This document shows positions 9,166-18,680 of a stretch of 64,000 nt of DNA, piece by piece. Each line of letters begins with the position of its first letter. Position 1 is the stretch's first letter. The DNA is taken from positions 122,386-186,385 of the forward strand of contig NZ_JACWZY010000013.1 in NCBI RefSeq assembly GCF_014699005.1. The letters run 5' to 3'. Made by a program: the position numbers and the translations under genes. A model generated the notes under the pieces. That model was given only the letters and a program-made list of their open reading frames with translations, ran no database searches and had not been told where the DNA came from. This DNA comes from Spirosoma profusum (GTDB lineage: Bacteria > Bacteroidota > Bacteroidia > Cytophagales > Spirosomataceae).

Positions 9166-10830
9166 ATGAAAACACTGGTTGTTCTTTTTGGGAGTCTGTT
9201 GGTGTGTCTGATGGTACAGGCGCAGCCGAAAACGAAGCCAAACGTGGCCCAACCGAACGCGGCCAGACCGAACGCGGCCAGACCGAATATCGTCCTGATT
9301 ATGGCCGATGATATGGGCTATTCGGATTTGGGTTGTTACGGTTCGGAAATTCCAACTCCTAACCTCGACAAACTGGCCAGACAAGGGGTTCGGTTTACCC
9401 AGTTTTACAATACGGCTCGGTGCTGCCCAACCCGCGCCAGTTTGATGACCGGTTTGTTTCAGCATCAGGCGGGTATCGGTCACATGACCAAAGAGCCAGC
9501 CAACCGCATCGATTACGATTATGGCGTATATGGGTATCGGGGCGAAATCAACCGGAACTGTGTTACGTTGGCCGAAGTGCTCAAATCGGCTGGCTATCAT
9601 ACCTACATGGCCGGCAAATGGCATCTGGGTCATGCCACCCCCGACTTGCGCCCCCGCCAGCGAGGTTTCGACCGATTCTATGGCTTATTAGCTGGGGCCA
9701 GCAGTTATCTAGACCCCATTCAGCTGCGCGGTATCTGGATCGATGATGCGCCAGTTGAGCGCGTAACGCAACCCTTTTACACGACTGATGCCTTCACCGA
9801 TAATGCCGTTACGTACCTGACCGAGCAAAAAGACAAAGATCCATTTTTCCTGTATCTGGCTTTTACGTCGCCACACTGGCCGCTGCATGCGCTGGAAAAA
9901 GACATTGCGCAATTTCGGGGAAAATACCGGCAAGGGTGGGACTCGTTACGTGAACAGCGATTTCGCAAACAGGTAAAGGAGGGAATCGTATCAGAAAAAT
10001 GGGGCTTATCGGCACGGCCGGAAATTTACCCCGCCTGGGCTGGTCAGGACACGGCGAAGCAGCGCGACATGGATTATCGGATGGCAGTCTATGCCGCTCA
10101 AATTTCGCGCATGGATCAGAACATCGGCAAACTGGTCGACTACCTGAAAAAGTCTGGCAAACTGGATAATACGTTGCTGGTGTTTCTTTCCGACAATGGC
10201 GCCTGTCAGGAAGGGGGTATTTTAGGAGGAGGACAACCGACAGATATCAATGATCCGGCCAAAGGAGGAACCATTTCCTACGGAGCTGTATGGGCGAATG
10301 CATCGAATACGCCGTTAAAAGGATTTAAGCATGTTTCCTATGAAGGCGGTATTGCTACGCCGTTGATCATTCATTATCCGAAAGGAATGACGGGTCAGAA
10401 AGGCCGGATTTCAAACGCACCGGGCTACCTGATCGACATCATGCCTACGTTCATTGAAGCCAGTGGTGCTACGTATCCAGCCGAAGCAAAAGGACAGAAA
10501 ATTCATCCATTGGAAGGGAAAAGTCTACTACCAGTGCTCACGAAGGGAACCCGCCAACAGCACGAATACATGTATTGGGAGCACGAAAACATGCGTGCCA
10601 TTCGAACCGGTAACTGGAAAGCTGTCGGTGTAATTGGCAAACCTTGGGAACTCTACAATCTGGAAATCGACCGAACTGAGCAGCACAACGTAGCGGGCGA
10701 ACATTCTGAGCTACTTAAAAAACTTGACGAGCAATGGAATACGTGGGCCAATTCGCACTACGTATTCCCAAAAGGCAACATGAAAGCCGATTTCTCGAAA
10801 GAGTGGAATTTCTTTAAAACAACCGATTGA
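9166..10830 (+). CDS. Sulfatase (formylglycine-dependent, arylsulfatase family)
   Basis: A type I sulfatase of 554 residues from the ATG at 9166. An in-frame TTG further upstream lies inside the intergenic repeat and is unlikely to be used. A signal peptide (about 1-20) is followed by a small AARPN repeat (about 27-41). The metal-binding start is PNIVLIMADDMGYSDLG (Asp48/Asp49). The catalytic motif C-x-P-x-R reads C86-C-P-T-R90, followed by ASLMTG, so Cys86 is the residue to be converted to formylglycine. Other active-site motifs are GKWHLGH and FLSDNGA. It should remove sulfate esters from a glycan in the periplasm or at the cell surface. The next gene is a paralogue 18 bp downstream. No maturation enzyme (anSME or FGE) is seen in this window. 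Confidence 0.93.
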   Translation: MKTLVVLFGSLLVCLMVQAQPKTKPNVAQPNAARPNAARPNIVLIMADDMGYSDLGCYGSEIPTPNLDKLARQGVRFTQFYNTARCCPTRASLMTGLFQHQAGIGHMTKEPANRIDYDYGVYGYRGEINRNCVTLAEVLKSAGYHTYMAGKWHLGHATPDLRPRQRGFDRFYGLLAGASSYLDPIQLRGIWIDDAPVERVTQPFYTTDAFTDNAVTYLTEQKDKDPFFLYLAFTSPHWPLHALEKDIAQFRGKYRQGWDSLREQRFRKQVKEGIVSEKWGLSARPEIYPAWAGQDTAKQRDMDYRMAVYAAQISRMDQNIGKLVDYLKKSGKLDNTLLVFLSDNGACQEGGILGGGQPTDINDPAKGGTISYGAVWANASNTPLKGFKHVSYEGGIATPLIIHYPKGMTGQKGRISNAPGYLIDIMPTFIEASGATYPAEAKGQKIHPLEGKSLLPVLTKGTRQQHEYMYWEHENMRAIRTGNWKAVGVIGKPWELYNLEIDRTEQHNVAGEHSELLKKLDEQWNTWANSHYVFPKGNMKADFSKEWNFFKTTD

Positions 10831-10848
10831 TTACGAATACGTAATGTT

Positions 10849-12561
10849 ATGAAAAAGGTATTTTTTGCTTCTGTTTGCTCCGTAGTTGCCTTAGCCGTAT
10901 TTCTGATTTTCAGTGGGCTTGGCTCAAAAGATACGACTGTTACGTCGCTGAACGCGGCCCGACCGAATATCATTCTCATCATGGCTGATGATTTGGGCTA
11001 TTCGGATTTAGGTTGTTACGGGGGCGAAATTCATACGCCGAACATTGATTATCTGGCTAATAATGGCATCCGATATACCCAGTTTTACAATACATCGCGC
11101 TGCTGTCCAACGCGGGCCAGTTTGTTGACGGGCTTATATAATCATCAGGCGGGTATTGGTAAAATGACCGATCTGGAAGACCAGCCGGGTTATCAGGGAC
11201 ATCTAACCGAAAACACCGTTACGTTGGCCGAAGTCCTAAAAACGGCAGGTTATAATACGGCTATGTCGGGGAAGTGGCACGTATCGAACACAACGGTTCA
11301 GAAAGATCCGAAAGAACAACTGGCCTGGTTGAATCACCAGAAGGATTACGGCGATTTTGCTCCAATTGACCAATATCCAACCAATCGCGGATTTGATAAG
11401 TATTTCGGAAATATTTGGGGCGTAGTGGATTTCTTTGACCCGTTCAGTCTGGTCAGTGGCGCCAAACCCATTACGAACGTACCGAAAAACTACTACCATA
11501 CCGACGCCATTAACGATACGGCGGTGGCGTATATCAAATCGTATGCAAAATCGTCGGCTCCATTCTTTCTGTACGTAGCAGAAACGGCCCCCCACTGGCC
11601 GCTGCATGCGTTACCGGAAGACATTGCGAAATACAAAGACACCTACAAAGGGGGCTGGGATGCCATCCGACAGGCGCGTTATCAGAAAATGGTGAAAATG
11701 GGCCTGATCGACCCGGCCAAAACGAAACTTTCCGAGCGCTTCAAATCGGAGCAAAGCTGGGAGTCTAATCCCGATAAAGATTGGGATGCGCACGCGATGG
11801 CCGTCCATGCTGCCATGATCGACCGGATGGATCAGGGCATTGGACGTATCATTAAAACGCTACGTGAATCAGGTCAGCTTGATAATACGTTGATTCTCTT
11901 TCTCTCTGACAACGGTGCCAGCTCCGAAAACTGTGCCGCCTACGGACCCGGTTTCGACCGACCCAGCGAAACACGTGATGGACGTAGCATTAAGTATGAC
12001 GTAAAAAAAGAAGTGATGCCCGGGCCTCAAACGACCTATTCATCCATTGGGCAACGCTGGGCGAACGTAGCAAATACGCCGTATATGTTCTGGAAAGCTG
12101 AGTCATACGAAGGTGGAGTACATACGCCACTGGTCGCTTTCTGGCCAGCCGGCATCAGGGCAAAAAAAGGTAGCTACAGTGCGCAGGTAGGTCACGTCAT
12201 GGATTTCATGCGCACCTTCATCGACGTAGCGGGTGCTACGTATCCTGCTACATTCAAAGGCCACACCATTACGCCTACACCTGGCGTCAGTCTGATGTCT
12301 TCGTTTCAGGGAAAACAGATCGCGGGTCATGAAACGCTATTCAATGAGCATTTTGGCGCTCGTTACGCCCGTTCCGGCGGCTGGAAACTGGTATCGGCCA
12401 GTCGTGATACTACGTGGCAACTGTTTAACCTCGCCAACGATAAATCCGAAACAAAGGACGTAGCCGCCCAAAATTCCGACAAAGTGCGGCAATTGACCGA
12501 TCTCTGGAGACAATGGGCTAGCGCGCATCAGGTATTTCCGAAACCGGGGAAGAAAAAGTAG
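10849..12561 (+). CDS. Sulfatase, paralogue of the preceding gene
   Basis: A 570-residue type I sulfatase with a signal peptide or anchor (about 1-22). It has the metal-binding motif NIILIMADDLGYSDLG (Asp47/Asp48) and the catalytic motif C85-C-P-T-R89 plus ASLLTG. Conserved SGKWHVS and LFLSDNGA segments are present. It resembles the upstream sulfatase along its length but carries a longer insertion around residues 145-165 (KDPKEQLAWLNHQKDYGDF), so the two probably act on different sulfate positions of the same substrate. It sits in the same operon as SusC/SusD, 18 bp after its paralogue, and is followed by a long hairpin repeat. Confidence 0.93.
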   Translation: MKKVFFASVCSVVALAVFLIFSGLGSKDTTVTSLNAARPNIILIMADDLGYSDLGCYGGEIHTPNIDYLANNGIRYTQFYNTSRCCPTRASLLTGLYNHQAGIGKMTDLEDQPGYQGHLTENTVTLAEVLKTAGYNTAMSGKWHVSNTTVQKDPKEQLAWLNHQKDYGDFAPIDQYPTNRGFDKYFGNIWGVVDFFDPFSLVSGAKPITNVPKNYYHTDAINDTAVAYIKSYAKSSAPFFLYVAETAPHWPLHALPEDIAKYKDTYKGGWDAIRQARYQKMVKMGLIDPAKTKLSERFKSEQSWESNPDKDWDAHAMAVHAAMIDRMDQGIGRIIKTLRESGQLDNTLILFLSDNGASSENCAAYGPGFDRPSETRDGRSIKYDVKKEVMPGPQTTYSSIGQRWANVANTPYMFWKAESYEGGVHTPLVAFWPAGIRAKKGSYSAQVGHVMDFMRTFIDVAGATYPATFKGHTITPTPGVSLMSSFQGKQIAGHETLFNEHFGARYARSGGWKLVSASRDTTWQLFNLANDKSETKDVAAQNSDKVRQLTDLWRQWASAHQVFPKPGKKK

Positions 12562-12625
12562 AGTAGGGGAATTACAAATCAGTAAACGGCGCTACGTATT
12601 CACTTACTATTCCCTAGTAGACTGT

Positions 12626-12717
12626 TTTTTGTCATGCTGAGGAACGAAGCATCTTAACGTACCCTAATTGGCTCGTTCAGGAACGTTAAGATGCTTCGTT
12701 CCTCAGCATGACAAAAA
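12626..12717. repeat. 35-bp perfect hairpin repeat, TTTTGTCAT family (copy 1)
   Basis: The arms 12626-12660 and 12683-12717 are perfect reverse complements with a 22-nt spacer. The left arm begins TTTTTGTCATGCTGAGGAAC. The same core recurs at 47440-47529 and 54991-55080, so this is a dispersed repeat family. It has T-runs at the 5' side and A-runs at the 3' side on both strands, so it is not a standard terminator. An ATG at its right end is in frame with the GH2 gene but is unlikely to be the start. Confidence 0.9.
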
Positions 12718-12755
12718 CGCTATACAATAATTTTCAGAACCGAAACTTCAGATCC

Positions 12756-14708
12756 ATGACGCTTACTTTTCGAACTTCCTTTCTTACTACGTTACTACTA
12801 TGGGCAGTCGTAATCAACAGTTTAGCACAAACTGCCGCTACATCTGTAACGGCTTCTGCGCCACGTACTGCCGCTATTATGAGCCGTTGGGAGAAGCAGA
12901 TTACGCCTGAAAATGCCTGGCGCGAATACCCACGTCCGCAAATGGTACGTCAGCAATGGCAGAACCTCAACGGCATGTGGGAATACGCCATTACGTCCCG
13001 AACGGCGCCCATGCCGACGAGTTTTTCGGGCCAGATTCTGGTGCCCTTTGCTGTAGAATCGACACTATCCAAAGTGACGAAATCGCTTATGCCCGACCAG
13101 CGGCTCTGGTATCGCCGGAACGTAACAATTCCACGCGACTGGAACGGTCAACGAGTTTTGCTCCATTTCGGAGCCGTCGATTACGAATGTAGTTTGTGGG
13201 TCAATGGCGGACTGGTTGGGTCGCATACGGGCGGCTCCGACGCGTTCACATTCGACGTAACGGATTATCTGAAAGACGGTCAGAATCAACTGGTTCTGGG
13301 AGTAACAGACCCAACCTCAACCGGTGAACAACCGCGTGGAAAACAGTTGCTTAGTCCAAGAGGTATCTGGTACACACCCGTTTCGGGCATCTGGCAGACG
13401 GTCTGGATGGAACCCGTTCCAAAACCGCGTTATATTGAAGAAGTACGCATAACACCGCAGGTTGATTCGGGTCGTATCAAAGTAGAAGTGTTACTCGATC
13501 AATCGGTTACGGACCCAACAATGGCGATTCGGATAACGGCGCTGGATGGCAATCAAACTATTTCGACGGCACTGGTACGTTCGGGGCGGGTGGCGTATCT
13601 GAACGTAGCGAACCGCAACGGCGGACCGCCCAAATTATGGACGCCCGACAGCCCGTTTCTGTATAACATACGTACCGAACTGGTCACGGTGAAAGATCCC
13701 TTCGAAGGTACGCCCAATAATCGTCGTCCCCGACGTAACGACGCCGAGCAAACTGCTTATGCGAGCGCAACCGTAAACGGTAACCCGCTCGACGTAGTGA
13801 CAGGTTATTTCGCCATGCGTAAAATCGTAATTGGTCCGGGGCCAGTAGCAAATCAGCCGGTGTTGCTGCTGAATAACAAATTTGTGTTTCAGAACGGCCC
13901 ACTCGATCAGGGCTGGTGGCCGGCCGGTTTGCTGACTCCACCATCGGAGGAAGCGATGGCGTTTGAGATTGATTTCCTGAAGAAATCGGGTTTCAACATG
14001 CTACGTAAGCACATCAAAATTGAACCCGAACGCTACTATTACCTCTGCGATAAACTCGGAATTATGGTCTGGCAGGACATGCCGTCGGGTTTTCTGGAAG
14101 GGCAGAACGAAAATCCGGGCGATCAGGCGGAACCGATACGTCGGTCGAAGGGGAAAGAGCAGTTTGAACTTGAATTGCGCCGGATGATGAACCAGCTACA
14201 CAATCACCCGAGCATCGTTACGTGGGTGGTGCATAACGAAGGCTGGGGCCAATACGAAAACAAACGTCTGGCGGACTGGGTCAAAGGCATGGACCCTAGT
14301 CGCGTCATAAACGGTGTCAGCGGCTGGAACGACCGAAACTCTGGTGATTTCTACGACATTCATACCTACGAGGAAGAACCTCGCCCTGCCGCTGCCAAGT
14401 CGGATCGGGTTATTGTGATTGGTGAATTTGGGGGAATTGGCTGGCCGGTTCAGGGCCATCTCTGGAATCCTGAAATGCGAAACTGGGGTTACCAGACGTA
14501 TCAATCGGCAGAGGAAGTGCTGAAAGCTTACCAGAAAAAATACGCCAAAATTGTGGAGTATTATCAAACAAATGCCCTTTCGGCAGCAGTTTATACACAG
14601 ACAACCGACGTAGAAGGAGAGGTCAACGGTCTGCTCACCTACGACCGCGAAGTGGTCAAAATTCCCGTCGAAACGCTACGTCAGATTCACGCGCCGTTAT
14701 TTAAATGA
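12756..14708 (+). CDS. Glycoside hydrolase family 2 protein (beta-galactosidase/glucuronidase-like)
   Basis: About 650 residues from the ATG at 12756, which gives a clean signal peptide (MTLTFRTSFLTTLLLWAVV...). The earlier ATG at 12708 lies inside the hairpin repeat. A GH2 sugar-binding domain comes first (about 70-200, LWYRRNVTIPRDWNGQRVLL, DYECSLWVNG), then an immunoglobulin-like domain, then a TIM barrel. The likely acid/base is Glu495 in VVHNEGW and the likely nucleophile Glu557 in GEFGGIGW. It should hydrolyse a beta-linked sugar after the two upstream sulfatases have removed sulfate. The stop codon overlaps the start of a 36-bp perfect hairpin. The exact sugar cannot be read from the sequence. 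Confidence 0.9.
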   Translation: MTLTFRTSFLTTLLLWAVVINSLAQTAATSVTASAPRTAAIMSRWEKQITPENAWREYPRPQMVRQQWQNLNGMWEYAITSRTAPMPTSFSGQILVPFAVESTLSKVTKSLMPDQRLWYRRNVTIPRDWNGQRVLLHFGAVDYECSLWVNGGLVGSHTGGSDAFTFDVTDYLKDGQNQLVLGVTDPTSTGEQPRGKQLLSPRGIWYTPVSGIWQTVWMEPVPKPRYIEEVRITPQVDSGRIKVEVLLDQSVTDPTMAIRITALDGNQTISTALVRSGRVAYLNVANRNGGPPKLWTPDSPFLYNIRTELVTVKDPFEGTPNNRRPRRNDAEQTAYASATVNGNPLDVVTGYFAMRKIVIGPGPVANQPVLLLNNKFVFQNGPLDQGWWPAGLLTPPSEEAMAFEIDFLKKSGFNMLRKHIKIEPERYYYLCDKLGIMVWQDMPSGFLEGQNENPGDQAEPIRRSKGKEQFELELRRMMNQLHNHPSIVTWVVHNEGWGQYENKRLADWVKGMDPSRVINGVSGWNDRNSGDFYDIHTYEEEPRPAAAKSDRVIVIGEFGGIGWPVQGHLWNPEMRNWGYQTYQSAEEVLKAYQKKYAKIVEYYQTNALSAAVYTQTTDVEGEVNGLLTYDREVVKIPVETLRQIHAPLFK

Positions 14709-14788
14709 GCGAAAGAGTGAATGAGCGTAAGAGCGAATATTTTGCGCCATCTATTCGCTCTTACGCTCATTCACTCTTTCGCTCATTT
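14703..14788. repeat. 36-bp perfect intergenic hairpin overlapping the GH2 stop codon
   Basis: The arms 14703-14738 and 14753-14788 are perfect reverse complements with a 14-nt loop. The sequence is built from short words (GAGCGAA, GAGTGAA, GAGCGTAA). It includes the TGA stop of the GH2 gene and ends 10 bp before a promoter-like element for the next gene. This placement fits a transcript-end structure that insulates the glycan locus from the housekeeping maeB. Confidence 0.9.
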
Positions 14789-14797
14789 AAACTTTCG

Positions 14798-14805
14798 TAC
14801 CTTCG
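14798..14805 (+). promoter_or_regulatory. Bacteroidota -7 promoter element for maeB
   Basis: TACCTTCG matches the Bacteroidota -7 consensus TAnnTTTG with one change, 24 bp before the ATG at 14829. It supports that ATG as the maeB start and argues against the in-frame ATG at 14721, which lies upstream of the promoter and inside the hairpin. Confidence 0.5.
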
Positions 14806-14828
14806 CGCTGCCATCATCAACTACGTTT

Positions 14829-17096
14829 ATGCAGCAGACCATCCGGCGCGAAGATGCTCTCGATTACCACGCTAAGGGGCGTCCGGGTAAACTCGAAGTC
14901 ATTCCCAGTAAAGAATATAATACCCAGCGCGACCTCTCGCTGGCGTACTCACCGGGGGTAGCCGAACCCTGTCTAGCTATCGAAGCCAATCCCGACGATG
15001 CTTTCAAATACACCACCAAAGGCAATCTGGTAGCCGTTATCAGCAACGGGACTGCCGTGCTCGGTCTGGGTGATATTGGAGCCGTTGCGAGCAAGCCAGT
15101 CATGGAGGGAAAGGGGCTGCTGTTCAAGATTTACGCCGACATCGACGTATTTGATATTGAGTTGAATACGAAAAATATCGACGAGTTTGTCCGTACCGTG
15201 AAGATCATGGAGCCGACTTTCGGGGGCGTGAACCTCGAAGATATTAAAGCGCCCGAATGTTTCGAGATTGAGGAACGACTCAAGCACGAGATGAACATTC
15301 CGGTGATGCACGACGATCAGCACGGAACGGCCATCGTGAGTGGAGCAGCTTTGCTGAACGCGCTTGAACTGGTTGGTAAACAGATCGATAAGGTAACGTT
15401 TGTAATTCTGGGAGCTGGTGCTGCGGCCATTTCATGCGCCCGTCAATACGTAGCACTTGGTGCGAAACGGGAGAACATGGTGATGTTCGACGTAAACGGC
15501 CCCCTTACCGCCGACCGTATTGATTTGAGTGAAATTACCCGACCTTTTGCGACGACACGTAACATCCGGTCGTTGGCCGATGCCTTCGATGGAGCCGACG
15601 TATTTGTAGGTTTGTCGAAGGGAAACATTGTGAGTCAGGCGCTTATCAAATCAATGGCGAAGGATGCCATTGTGTTTGCGATGGCGAATCCAAATCCCGA
15701 AATCAGCTACGACGATGCGATGGCCGCCCGCCCCGACATTATCATGGCGACGGGCCGTTCCGATTATCCAAACCAAGTCAATAACGTACTGGGTTTTCCG
15801 TACATTTTCCGGGGCGCGCTGGACGTTCGGGCCACCGAAATCAACGAAGCCATGAAGCTGGCCGCTACGTATGCGCTGGCTGAACTGGCGAAAAAACCGG
15901 TTCCTGATCTGGTCAATCTGGCTTATGGTGAATCGAATATGCTTTTCGGACGGACCTACATTTTGCCCAAACCCGTAGATCCGCGATTACTATCGAGCGT
16001 AGCGCCCGCCGTAGCGAAAGCGGCCATTGAGTCGGGTATGGCGCGACTGCCTATTACCGACTGGGATGCCTACGAGCAGCAATTGGCCCGACGTATTGGT
16101 CAGGACAACCAGATTTCGCGGGTAATTCTGACTAAAGCGAAGGCAAGTCCCAAACGAGTCGTCTTTGCTGATGCCGAAAACCTGAAGGTACTGAAAGCAG
16201 CACAACAGGTTCGTGATGAAGGAATTGCGCAGCCAATTCTTTTGGGCGAAGTTGCTAAAATTCAAGAGCTTATTCGCGAGAATAGCCTCGATTTGGGCAA
16301 CGTACCAATTCTCGATCCACGCTCGCCGGAACAGGAAGCTTTAGTGCAACGTTTTGGCGACGTTTATTTTGAGAAACGGAAACGTAAGGGCGTCAATCTG
16401 GCCGAATCGCGTAAACTCATGAACGTCCGCAACTATTTCGGCGCGATGATGGTCGAAACAGGTGAAGCGGATGCCCTTATTTCGGGTCTGACACGTAGCT
16501 ATCCTGATACCATTCGGCCAGCTTTGCAGATTATCGGGAAGGAACAGGGTGTGCAGAAAGTGGCGGGTATGTACATTCTGCTTACCAAACGCGGCCCGTT
16601 ATTCTTCTCCGATACGACGGTCAATTTTAATCCGACCGCCGAAGAAATCGTAGAAATTACCGAGTTAACGGCGCGTACCGTAGAGCGATTCAACATCAAA
16701 CCACGTATCGCGCTCGTTACGTATTCAAATTTTGGCAGTGCACAGGGCGAAGACGCTGGCAAAATGAATCGTGCCGTTGAAATCCTGCATCGGAAACATC
16801 CTGATATGATTGTGGATGGCGAAATTCAGGCTCATCTTGCGTTCAATACAGAGTTATTGCAGCAAAATCACCCGTTCAGTAAACTGGTCGATGAAGGAGC
16901 CAATACGCTTATTTTCCCCAATTTGTCGGCGGCAAATATTGCCTATAACTTAATGAGTGAGGCAGCTGGATTCGACGCCATCGGGCCTATTCTGCTCGGT
17001 ATTCGCAAACCGGTGTACGTTCTCCAGCTCGGTTCATCCGAACGCGAAATTGTCAACATGGTCGCCATTGCGGTGGTCGAAGCGCAGGGAAAATAA
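14829..17096 (+). CDS. maeB: NADP-dependent malic enzyme with C-terminal phosphotransacetylase-like domain
   Basis: A 755-residue protein, the usual length for MaeB. It decarboxylates malate to pyruvate with reduction of NADP+ in the cytoplasm. The malic domain occupies about residues 1-410 ([43 protein letters not shown]). The Rossmann motif is [20 protein letters not shown]. The phosphate acetyltransferase-like regulatory domain spans about 425-750 ([29 protein letters not shown]). The start at 14829 gives [17 protein letters not shown], typical of the family. It is a housekeeping gene, probably expressed separately from the glycan locus. Confidence 0.95.
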   Translation: MQQTIRREDALDYHAKGRPGKLEVIPSKEYNTQRDLSLAYSPGVAEPCLAIEANPDDAFKYTTKGNLVAVISNGTAVLGLGDIGAVASKPVMEGKGLLFKIYADIDVFDIELNTKNIDEFVRTVKIMEPTFGGVNLEDIKAPECFEIEERLKHEMNIPVMHDDQHGTAIVSGAALLNALELVGKQIDKVTFVILGAGAAAISCARQYVALGAKRENMVMFDVNGPLTADRIDLSEITRPFATTRNIRSLADAFDGADVFVGLSKGNIVSQALIKSMAKDAIVFAMANPNPEISYDDAMAARPDIIMATGRSDYPNQVNNVLGFPYIFRGALDVRATEINEAMKLAATYALAELAKKPVPDLVNLAYGESNMLFGRTYILPKPVDPRLLSSVAPAVAKAAIESGMARLPITDWDAYEQQLARRIGQDNQISRVILTKAKASPKRVVFADAENLKVLKAAQQVRDEGIAQPILLGEVAKIQELIRENSLDLGNVPILDPRSPEQEALVQRFGDVYFEKRKRKGVNLAESRKLMNVRNYFGAMMVETGEADALISGLTRSYPDTIRPALQIIGKEQGVQKVAGMYILLTKRGPLFFSDTTVNFNPTAEEIVEITELTARTVERFNIKPRIALVTYSNFGSAQGEDAGKMNRAVEILHRKHPDMIVDGEIQAHLAFNTELLQQNHPFSKLVDEGANTLIFPNLSAANIAYNLMSEAAGFDAIGPILLGIRKPVYVLQLGSSEREIVNMVAIAVVEAQGK

Positions 17097-17104
17097 TATA
17101 AGTT

Positions 17105-17189
17105 ATGAGCGATGAACGATGAGTAGGCCAATAGCACTACGTTCATCACTCATCGTTCATCACTCATCGTTCATCACTCATCGTTCATC
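17105..17189. repeat. Intergenic inverted and tandem repeat (3 x 14 bp)
   Basis: ATGAGCGATGAACGATGAGT at 17105-17124 faces three tandem copies of ACTCATCGTTCATC at 17148-17161, 17162-17175 and 17176-17189, which are its near reverse complement. The tandem array can pair with the left arm in several registers. It fills the gap between maeB and trpS and ends 8 bp before the trpS ATG, so copy-number slippage could change the trpS leader. Confidence 0.85.
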
Positions 17190-17197
17190 ACTATTTT

Positions 17198-18172
17198 ATG
17201 AGAGTTTTAACTGGGATTCAGTCGAGCGGGCGACCGCATTTGGGGAATATTCTGGGGGCAATCAAACCCGCTATTGAGTTGTCGAAACAGCCTGACAACG
17301 AGTCGTTTCTGTTTATTGCCGATTTACATTCGCTTACTACAATTAAAGACGGTACGCTACGTCGGGAGTATACGCGGGCCGTGGCTGCTACGTGGCTGGC
17401 GTTTGGGTTAGATACCCAGAAAAATACATTCTGGCGTCAGTCGCGGGTGGCCGAGCATACCGAATTGTGCTGGCATCTGACCTGCTTTACACCCATTCCG
17501 ATGCTTAATAATGCTACGTCTTACAAGGAAAAAGCGGACCGAGCGGGGGCAAGTGTCAACAGTGGATTATTTGTGTATCCCGTATTGCAAGCGGCTGATA
17601 TTCTGTTATATGACGCCAATATTATTCCGGTTGGTAAAGATCAGCGGCAGCACATCGAAATGACCCGCGACATTGCCAGTACCTTCAACCGGGAATACAA
17701 TGACGAGGTGTTTGTCATTCCTGAAGCACGTATCGACGAACGTCTGATGACCGTTCCGGGCATTGATGGTGCCAAGATGAGTAAATCGTACAATAACTAC
17801 ATCGATATTTTTCTGCCTGAAAACGAACTCTGGAAAGTCATAAAAAAAATTAAATCAGATTCAACGCCCCTCGAAGAACCTAAGAATCCAGATACTGATA
17901 TTACGTTCCAGTTGTATTCGCTGCTGGCGTCGGATGAGCAAATCGCTGAAATGCGCCGGTTATACGAAGGTGGAAATTATGGGTATGGCATGGCGAAGAA
18001 AGCTTTTTATGAGCTTATTCTGAGTCAGTTTGCTACGGAGCGCGAGCGTTTCAACTATTATATGATCAACAACGATGCGCTGGAAGCAGAACTCCAGGCT
18101 GGCGAGGAAAAAGCCCGTGTAATTGCTGGACGTACTATCCAGCGGGTGCGTGAAAAACTGGGATTTAACTAG
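17198..18172 (+). CDS. trpS: Tryptophan--tRNA ligase
   Basis: A 324-residue class I aminoacyl-tRNA synthetase that charges tRNA-Trp. The HIGH-type signature is H14-L-G-N17 within IQSSGRPHLGNILGAI. The KMSKS loop is K193-M-S-K-S197 (GAKMSKSYNNYID). The segments FIADLHSLTT and PVGKDQRQHIEMTRDIA are also typical of TrpRS. Length and start agree with the family. An essential housekeeping gene standing alone after the 14-bp repeat array. Confidence 0.96.
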   Translation: MRVLTGIQSSGRPHLGNILGAIKPAIELSKQPDNESFLFIADLHSLTTIKDGTLRREYTRAVAATWLAFGLDTQKNTFWRQSRVAEHTELCWHLTCFTPIPMLNNATSYKEKADRAGASVNSGLFVYPVLQAADILLYDANIIPVGKDQRQHIEMTRDIASTFNREYNDEVFVIPEARIDERLMTVPGIDGAKMSKSYNNYIDIFLPENELWKVIKKIKSDSTPLEEPKNPDTDITFQLYSLLASDEQIAEMRRLYEGGNYGYGMAKKAFYELILSQFATERERFNYYMINNDALEAELQAGEEKARVIAGRTIQRVREKLGFN

Positions 18173-18281
18173 AAATTAGCTAAAACCTACCGTTAAGTCA
18201 TTTGATTTGGTAGAAGGGGCTATATGTGCTTATTTGTAATCGGTTTTTTACATACCGTCACATATTTTGCTGCCTCGCCCC

Positions 18282-18515
18282 ATGAATTCAATCCCCACAA
18301 CAACCAACCCTCCTGACGTTCGCCTGAATCAGCGAGAACGTCATTTTATCCAGTTAGCCTGCTCTGAACTTACTTATGTTCAAATCGCCGATAAGATGTG
18401 CGTAAGTCCACGTACCGTCGATGGCTATCGGGAAGCGCTCTTTGATCGATTAGCAGTCAGGAGTCGCGTCGGACTTGCCCTCTGGGCCGTAAAAACAGGT
18501 GTGGTTTCGCTGTAA
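18282..18515 (+). CDS. Small LuxR-type helix-turn-helix protein
   Basis: A 77-residue protein from the ATG at 18282 that consists almost only of a GerE/LuxR DNA-binding domain: LNQRERHFIQLACSELTYVQ, then VSPRTVDGYREALFDRL as the recognition helix, and VGLALWAVKTGVV. It has no receiver or ligand domain, so it is either an orphan regulator or the C-terminal module of a split response regulator. In Cytophagales such short HTH proteins are common and of unknown target. It is separated by about 110 bp from trpS and 165 bp from the next gene. Confidence 0.75.
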   Translation: MNSIPTTTNPPDVRLNQRERHFIQLACSELTYVQIADKMCVSPRTVDGYREALFDRLAVRSRVGLALWAVKTGVVSL

Positions 18516-18680
18516 ACGTAGCACGGTTTGTACTGAAACATTTGATTACGTGCTCCCGTGGCCAAAGCTGCGGGAGCACGTAGCGTTTTGAATGTAGTGA
18601 TACGGTAACGTAACGCCATTATTCGCTTTTACTCACATTACGAATCTAACCAATCATTATTCAATCTTCTCCGGTCTTCC

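Noticed and set aside
12708..12755. GH2 start at 12708 and sulfatase start at 9115
   Set aside because: Both alternative starts lie in intergenic repeats; the later ATGs at 12756 and 9166 give clean signal peptides.
14721..14828. Longer N-terminus of the malic enzyme from the ATG at 14721
   Set aside because: That stretch lies inside a 36-bp palindrome and upstream of the promoter-like TACCTTCG; the family start matches the ATG at 14829.
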